Shown here one piece after another: positions 58,682 to 64,000 of a stretch of 64,000 bases of DNA (the stretch's first letter is position 1; every line of letters begins with the position of its first letter). Under the pieces are notes generated by a model that had not been told where the DNA came from, did no database searches, and saw only the letters and a list, made by a program, of their open reading frames with translations. The stretch lies in assembly GCA_001600695.1 (NCBI GenBank), contig BCKQ01000012.1:518945-582944 (forward strand), given 5' to 3'. The DNA comes from Ascoidea asiatica. Taxonomy: Eukaryota > Ascomycota > Saccharomycetes > Ascoideales > Ascoideaceae. The position numbers were made by a program, and so were the translations under genes.

Positions 58682-61600
58682 ATGTTTATGTTTCCTGATG
58701 GTTTTGACATTGGCCATGAAGACTTTAAAGAAATTGTTGCTCAAGTTCAATTAATTAAAATTGATAAATATTCTACTGGTACTGATTATCCTTTATTCAA
58801 GAAATGGTTTATTAAGAAGCTTTCTTATTACGTTGATTTTGGTGGTGATGATTTAAATTCTTTTTCTAATGCAAATGGTGTTAATCGTTCTCCTCGGAGA
58901 CTTGCTGGTGTTGTTGAAGCTCTTATCAAAGTTGGTTATAATGCTTCTTTTTTTAAAGATTATGATGATGAAAACGGTATTTAAATTTTGATTAAGCTTA
59001 ATGTTAAATATGCTGTTCTTGGTAACTTTGATAAAATTAAATTGTTAAGAAGCTTTATTAATCCAAATGTTGTTGCTTCTTCTGATAAAGACTTTAAGAA
59101 GCAGATTAAACTTATTGTTGCTCATTTCCCTGTCTTTGCTTCGATTGCTCCTTATGTTGCTCTTTTGAAGTTGAATGGTAAATCTACTGCAAAATATTTG
59201 AGAAATAACAAATTCTCTGGTAATGCTTGTGATGTTGTTGCTGCTTTAGAATCTAAAACTATTGGTGATATTTTTAGAGATATTCGTGAATTAAGAGATG
59301 GAGGTTTAATTGATACTGATGATAAAAATGATATTATTAATGATGATTCTGATGAACTTAATTTGATGCTTAGCAAAAACAAATTCTTCAATTGTGGTGC
59401 TTATGGGCATTTCTCTAAGAAGTGCAAGAAACCAAAGAAATTCAAAAAGTTTGAACATGTTTAGCTTATTGAAGTTCCTGATGATTATGCTGTTTCAATT
59501 GATAAAAATGATGTTGCTTCTGATACTGATGAAATCAATCTTGTTTTACATGAATTTGATATTCGTCCTTCTAATTCTACTGATGCTGCTCTTGCTGTTT
59601 CTAAGGTTGGTGAACCCTGTCCCTTGGTACCTAGACCGGCCTCATATAGAAGTGATCTGAAATTTGAGGATGCTATGCTTGAACATCAGACCTCATCTTT
59701 TGGTGAGCTACATGCAGTAGCTGAAGGCTGCAAAGTCCATTGTGATGTGCTTAAGTCGGAGACTGAGATGAGAATGAAAGCGACAGTAATGCCTGACCCA
59801 CCAAATGGGGGCGAATCTCTGATGATCAAAGGCCCACTTAATACTGGTTTATCAATCTTGCAAATTCAAGAAGAAGTGAATCTAGTAGATTCCTCTTCCA
59901 ATGCAAACTTTTTCTTAGATACTGGTGCTTCAACTCATGTTGTCAACTTAATCGAGTTGCTTGCACACCAAAGAGAATCAAACACTTTGGTGAAAGGAAT
60001 CAATGGACGAGAGATATGCAAAACTGAAGGTACTGTTAAAATTGGATGTCTTCAACTCAATGATGTGAAGTTGTTACCCAATGCTCCTAGAAATATCATT
60101 TCCATGGGAAAGCTAGCAGAAAGCGGTTACAAAATTGAAATTAAAGACAAATTGTGTTCAATTTATCATCAAGAGAAGCTTATATTTGAAACAGTTATGC
60201 AAAACTATTTGTGGCATTTGGACCCTAATGATGTTTGTACTGAAATGGTGTTTAATGCTGATACTTCTACACCTACTGATTGAGGTGCTCAAACTGCTGT
60301 TTGCGATGAAATTCTTCAATTTCACAAAAACAACGGACATTGCTCATTTAACGAATTCAAGTGGTTAAATCAATCTGCTGAAGTCAAATACCTCGATAAT
60401 GACATTCATGCTGCTTTGAAGAGATGTGAAGCTTATGTTTCAATTGTACCTAAAAGTACAATTAGAAAGTCAAAAGAAGCTAAACACTTGGTTACTGGTG
60501 AATATATCGTTGCTGATCTAATTGGTCCCATTAACAACTCTTATGGATTGATTGTAACTGAAGCTAATTCGCACTTTCTTGTTGCTCATGTTCTTACTTC
60601 TAAGTCTCAAGCTACTGACAAACTAATTGAATCTCTCAGGATTTTCGAGAAGTTGCTTTCCTTGACCAACAAATCACTTTGTTTTGTGAAAACTGATAAT
60701 GAGTTCAAAACAAATGCATTCAAAGCATTTTGTTCTGCAAATGGTTTTATTCATGATGCGACTGCTCCTTATTCTTCTTATCAGAATGGAAAGTCTGAAA
60801 ACATGAATCGTCAAATACAACACAAGTTGAAACAGTTGCTTGCTGATTCTAATATTCCTGATACTTATTGGAATTTTGCTTTCCATCATGCTGTTTTTCT
60901 TCACAATTACTTGCCCTTGAATTTAAATGGAAAATCTCCTTGGGAGATGCTCAGAGAAATCAAGAAAACTGTTACTGTTACTGCTCCCTTTGGATGTCGT
61001 ATCTATGGCTTTAACCATCATAGTGTCAGGCAAAAGGTTTTCAAGAAAGACGTTTCTGGAACGTTCTTTGGCTTCAATAAAACTAATACGATTGCTTTTA
61101 TTCTAGAAGATGGCACTGGTAAAATAGTCAGATCCAGTTCATTTAGGTGCTTAACTGATGTTTATCCATTCAAGTTAAACAATTATGTTGTTGTTACTGA
61201 CACTGATGTCCAACCAATTTCTTTTGGTGGTTCTTCGGCTTCTTTCTCAGCTGCTTCTAATATTGATTCTAACACTTCTGCTACTGAAAATACTGTTGAA
61301 GTTAGACCTTCTAGCCATGATGCTGCTGATATTGATATGACTGATAACAATGAAAGTCAACAAACTCAAGAAGATACTCAAGATGTTTCTCTTGATGAAA
61401 CTAGTGCTCCACCTGAAATGCAGGAGGATTGCTTAAATGACGCGTCCAATTGCAATATTTCAAGTGATTCACTTCAATCTGCTGTTGAATCAACTACTCC
61501 TTCTATTATCGAATCTACTCCATCTTTAATTTCCAATTCTGTTGTTATTACTCCTCGGAGAAGAAATAGGTTTCGCATTGCAAAAGCTTCTAATCGAGTT

Positions 61601-62584
61601 TACAAGATGAAACTAAGACCCAAAAGACATGTTTCGTTGCAAATGAAAGATATCCTCAATTTGCTTTCAAACAGCAGTAATGTTTCAGATCCTGTTATTC
61701 AACTCCCTGATGAAGATGCATCTGACCACAAAGCTGATTCTCAAAAAGCTATTGAAGGTCCAAAAGATGTTGTTTCTATGTCTGAAAACGCTTCTGATAA
61801 TGAAATCAATCTTCTTGTTTCCAAATCAAAATACAAGATTCCTAACTACTTTTCAGAAGTGTTACAATCACCTGAAAAGAACAAATGGTTACAAAGCATT
61901 GAGAAAGAGATGAACTCCATTCGTTCTAACAATGTGTATGATTCAGTAAAAAAGAATGATGTTGAGAAAGCTATCATCAAAGGCAGATGGGTTTTCAATG
62001 TTAAACAAGAAACAGATAACTCAGAGCGTTTTAAAGCTAGATTAGTCGCCAAAGGTTATTTGCAACACCTTGGTGAAAACCTCATCGATATCTATGCTCC
62101 AGTGATGAAGTGTGATACTTTAAGATTGATCTTGTCCTTAGCTGCAATTAAAGGTTATTCTTTGTGCCAAATGGATGCTAAAACTGCTTTTCTCAATGGA
62201 AAGATAGATTATCCTGTTTTCTTTCAACTTCCTGCAGGAACTGGTACTCCTTCAGAATATGTCTGGAAACTCAAGAAAGGACTTTATGGACTAAAACAAG
62301 CTCCTCACATCTGGTTTAATACAATTAGAAAGGTGGTAATGAAAAGTGGTGATTTTGAACAAAGTGTGCTAGATCCTTGTTTGTTTTACAACAAAACCTG
62401 TTACATCTCAATCTACGTTGATGATATTCTCATTGCAGGTGCTACTTCTTCTGATATCAAAGTTGCAAAAGATTTACTCAATGATGCTTTGGTGATGAAA
62501 GATATGGGTTCTCCTGCTGTGTTCCTTGGAATTAACATCAATAAGATTTCAAATGGATACTCCATCTCGTTAAAGGACTTATAA
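58682..62584 (+). pseudogene. Gag-pol polyprotein (gag, protease, integrase, RT)
   Basis: One continuous frame holds all domains, interrupted by TAA (58982), TAG (59462) and TGA (60281). Gag: ATG at 58682, capsid, and the knuckle at 59384-59425, where the first Cys is Phe (F-x2-C-x4-H-x4-C). Protease: FFLDTGASTHVV with D-T-G at 59918-59926. Integrase: zinc ligands in FHKNNGHCSF and a final C-x2-C in which the second Cys is Tyr (60434-60436); catalytic Asp in VADLIGP (~60514), Asp at 60695, Glu at 60797. RT: KARLVAKGYLQ, MDAKTAFLNG and YGLKQAP, with an intact YVDD at 62414-62425. A Ser/Asp/Glu-rich linker joins integrase and RT. The frame ends at TAA 62582 through a one-base frame change at about 62570-62584. 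Confidence 0.92.
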
Positions 62585-63432
62585 CCAAAATCGAAAATGA
62601 TTTTGAAGTTAAAAAGCTCAAAGAGCTCAGAACTCCACTAGCTAAAGGTTTTGAACCAGCTGAATCTTCTTCCAAACTTCTAACTGAAGAAGAACATTCA
62701 AAATACCGATCAGGCATTGGAACTCTCTTGTTCCTGGCTAACACTGTTAGACCTGATATATCATTTGCTACTTCAATGCTAAGTCGATATCTCGTTACTC
62801 CCAGAAAATCTCATTTGAGTGCTGCTTTCAGGATATTGCAGTATGTTGTTCAAAGAAAGAACTTCTCTTTAACTTATGTTGCAGATTAGAACCACATCAA
62901 ATATGCTGATTTCCGTTACATGGATAAAAGTGACAATGCTAAGATTCAAGACTATCCCAAACAAACAGCTTTCAAATTAACTGTTGTTAGTAATTCTGAC
63001 TTTGCAAGCGATAAACGAACCAGCCACAGTCAAAGTGGCTATTTCACATTATTGAATGGAAATATCATTTCATGGTCTTCTAGAAAACAATTGTTGATTG
63101 CTCTCTCGTCAACTGAAGCCGAATATATTTGACTTACTGAAGCGATGAAAAGTGGATTGTACTTCAAGAATGTTTTAGCTAACGTCAAATTCAACTGTTC
63201 CTTTATCAACCTTCTTGGTGATAATCTCTCTTCTTTAACTCTTGCTGCTCATCCTTATATTCACAACAAGTGTAAGCACATTGATATCAAATATCATTTC
63301 ATTAGACATAATGTTACAAGTAAGTTGATAAAACTTAACTATGTTAACACTAAGATGAATACTGCAGACATGCTTACCAAGCTCGTTGATACAACTACAT
63401 TAGAAAGCTTGCTTCAATCTGTTTTTCATTAA
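62581..63432 (+). pseudogene. RT thumb and RNase H of the same polyprotein
   Basis: Continues pol in the next frame (ITKIENDFEVKKL...), so a single-base indel precedes it. It includes RPDISFATSMLSRY at ~62750, and the RNase H catalytic block SDFASDKRTSHSQSGY (62998-63045), SWSSRKQ, and SSTEAEYI, followed by TGA at 63130 where the family has an Ala codon, then HIDIKYHFIR at ~63280 and the terminal NTADMLTKL. Another TAG lies at 62887. Ends with TAA at 63430-63432. Confidence 0.9.
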
Positions 63433-63486
63433 TGAATTTCAATTATCAATACTTTAACAATTATCAAAGATCATGTTATTCTTTTT

Positions 63487-63496
63487 TGAAGGGGAC
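63487..63496 (+). other. Polypurine tract
   Basis: TGAAGGGGAC directly before the 3' LTR, the expected primer site for plus-strand DNA synthesis. It fixes the LTR start at 63497. Confidence 0.75.
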
Positions 63497-64000
63497 TAAT
63501 AACTTATTGATCTATTTCATCAATTACTTGCTTCAGTTTAGCATTGCTTTCTGCTTAAATTACTTCTGTTTTACTTAGGACTGTTAACACACAATTACCT
63601 GTTTTCTGTTTTTCTCTTTCTTTTACTGTTACCTAACCCTAATATTTATCATGTGCCAGGGCTCAACTATGACCGATCTAATTATTTGCATTATTTGGTT
63701 TTTCTCAGATCACCTGTTTGCGTGGTCACCTGGTTGGCACGGGGGATGCAAATGCTTTTTGTTTTTCGTCCAATGAAAAACTTTGCACTTGCTCATTTAC
63801 TTTGGCAATTGTTCGCTCAATTGCAATCTGCTGCTGTTTTCAAACTTCTTTCCAGGTTTGCTAATCTAAATTAAATAGCTTTCTTTTCCTGTTTTATTTT
63901 CTTTTTCTCTTTTATATTTTTCTTTTTCTTTCTTTACAGAAAAATATATTTATTTTATATATATTAATTACCTCAATTATTTATTTAATATATAATTACA
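63497..64000 (+). repeat. 3' LTR, internally deleted and cut by the window end
   Basis: Starts TAATAACTTATTG and follows the 5' LTR to TCTGCTG (equivalent of 57937), then jumps to CTGTTTTC (equivalent of 58473). About 535 bp are missing, flanked by TGCTG/CTGCTG direct repeats. The lost block contains the GATA-type array, the heat-shock array and the TATA box. It also has one copy of the 19-bp unit where the 5' LTR has two. By comparison it would end at about 64008. Confidence 0.9.

Larger units (their letters stand above)
57564..64000 (+). mobile_element. Youngest copia retrotransposon, heat-shock-element LTR (right end cut by window)
   Basis: Two LTRs bracket one gag-pol frame in Ty1/copia order. 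By hand count over the first ~275 aligned bases the LTRs differ at roughly 6% of positions, far less than any other pair here. The LTR starts TAATAAMTT and ends AAGTTATTA, a 9-bp perfect inverted repeat when the 3' LTR start is used, instead of TG...CA. The last 8 bases of the 3' LTR should lie just beyond 64000. The 3' LTR lacks the promoter block present in the 5' LTR. Confidence 0.92.

Noticed and set aside
58982-63132. Alternative genetic code explaining in-frame stops
   Set aside because: All three stop codons occur inside the same polyprotein and each only once or twice, and there is also a frameshift. Decay explains this better than reassignment.
1-64000. tRNA or rRNA genes
   Set aside because: I scanned by eye for T-arm (GGTTCRANYCC) and conserved rRNA blocks on both strands and found none; a covariance-model scan would be needed to be sure.

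Overview
The window looks like a gene-poor, AT-rich stretch of a eukaryotic nuclear genome. The mix of Ty1/copia and Ty3/gypsy LTR retrotransposons with hAT and Tc1/mariner relics, several LTRs starting TGTT(G), and no host gene I can identify fits a transposon-bloated fungus best; the species cannot be told from the sequence. I found no rRNA or tRNA gene, CRISPR array or bacterial-type operon. N bases at 58195-58196, 58406 and 58569 show a draft assembly.

Layout. 1-1060: an unrecognised gene broken by two frame changes, then a 10-bp tandem repeat. 3.0-5.2 kb: weak minus-strand coding remnants. 5.6-13.9 kb: a very old Ty1/copia element (gag knuckle, protease, integrase, RT, RNase H) whose RT is split by an inserted solo LTR at 12.14-12.63 kb. 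14.2-15.7 kb: a minus-strand LTR candidate with an adjoining polypurine tract and an unidentified minus-strand frame. 15.7-22.76 kb: a pair of related ~0.7-kb LTRs with a gag start after the left one; between them lie an unidentified minus-strand frame and a hAT transposase. 23.7-25.6 kb: the 3' half of a gypsy pol. 26.4-31.2 kb: two ~1.06-kb copies of one LTR-like sequence in inverted orientation around a 2.7-kb non-coding spacer. 34.7-36.1 kb: a Tc1/mariner element with TIRs and TA flanks. 38.0-46.1 kb: a full-length decayed gypsy element. 49.2-54.5 kb: a copia element with an open 254-codon gag and ruined pol. 54.5-57.5 kb: unassigned, with a GC-rich patch and a strong hairpin. 57.56-64.0 kb: the youngest element, a copia with a single gag-pol frame carrying stops.

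The most interesting signal is in the 5' LTR of this last element. It carries an array of heat-shock elements (alternating TTC/GAA, 58157-58256), preceded by eleven 10-bp units that each contain a GATA-factor core (57979-58090), with a TATA box at 58308. That is the architecture expected of a heat-inducible retrotransposon promoter. The 3' LTR has lost exactly this block through a ~535-bp deletion between short direct repeats, so a new copy templated from it would lack the promoter. This LTR also ends in TA...TA with a 9-bp inverted repeat rather than TG...CA.
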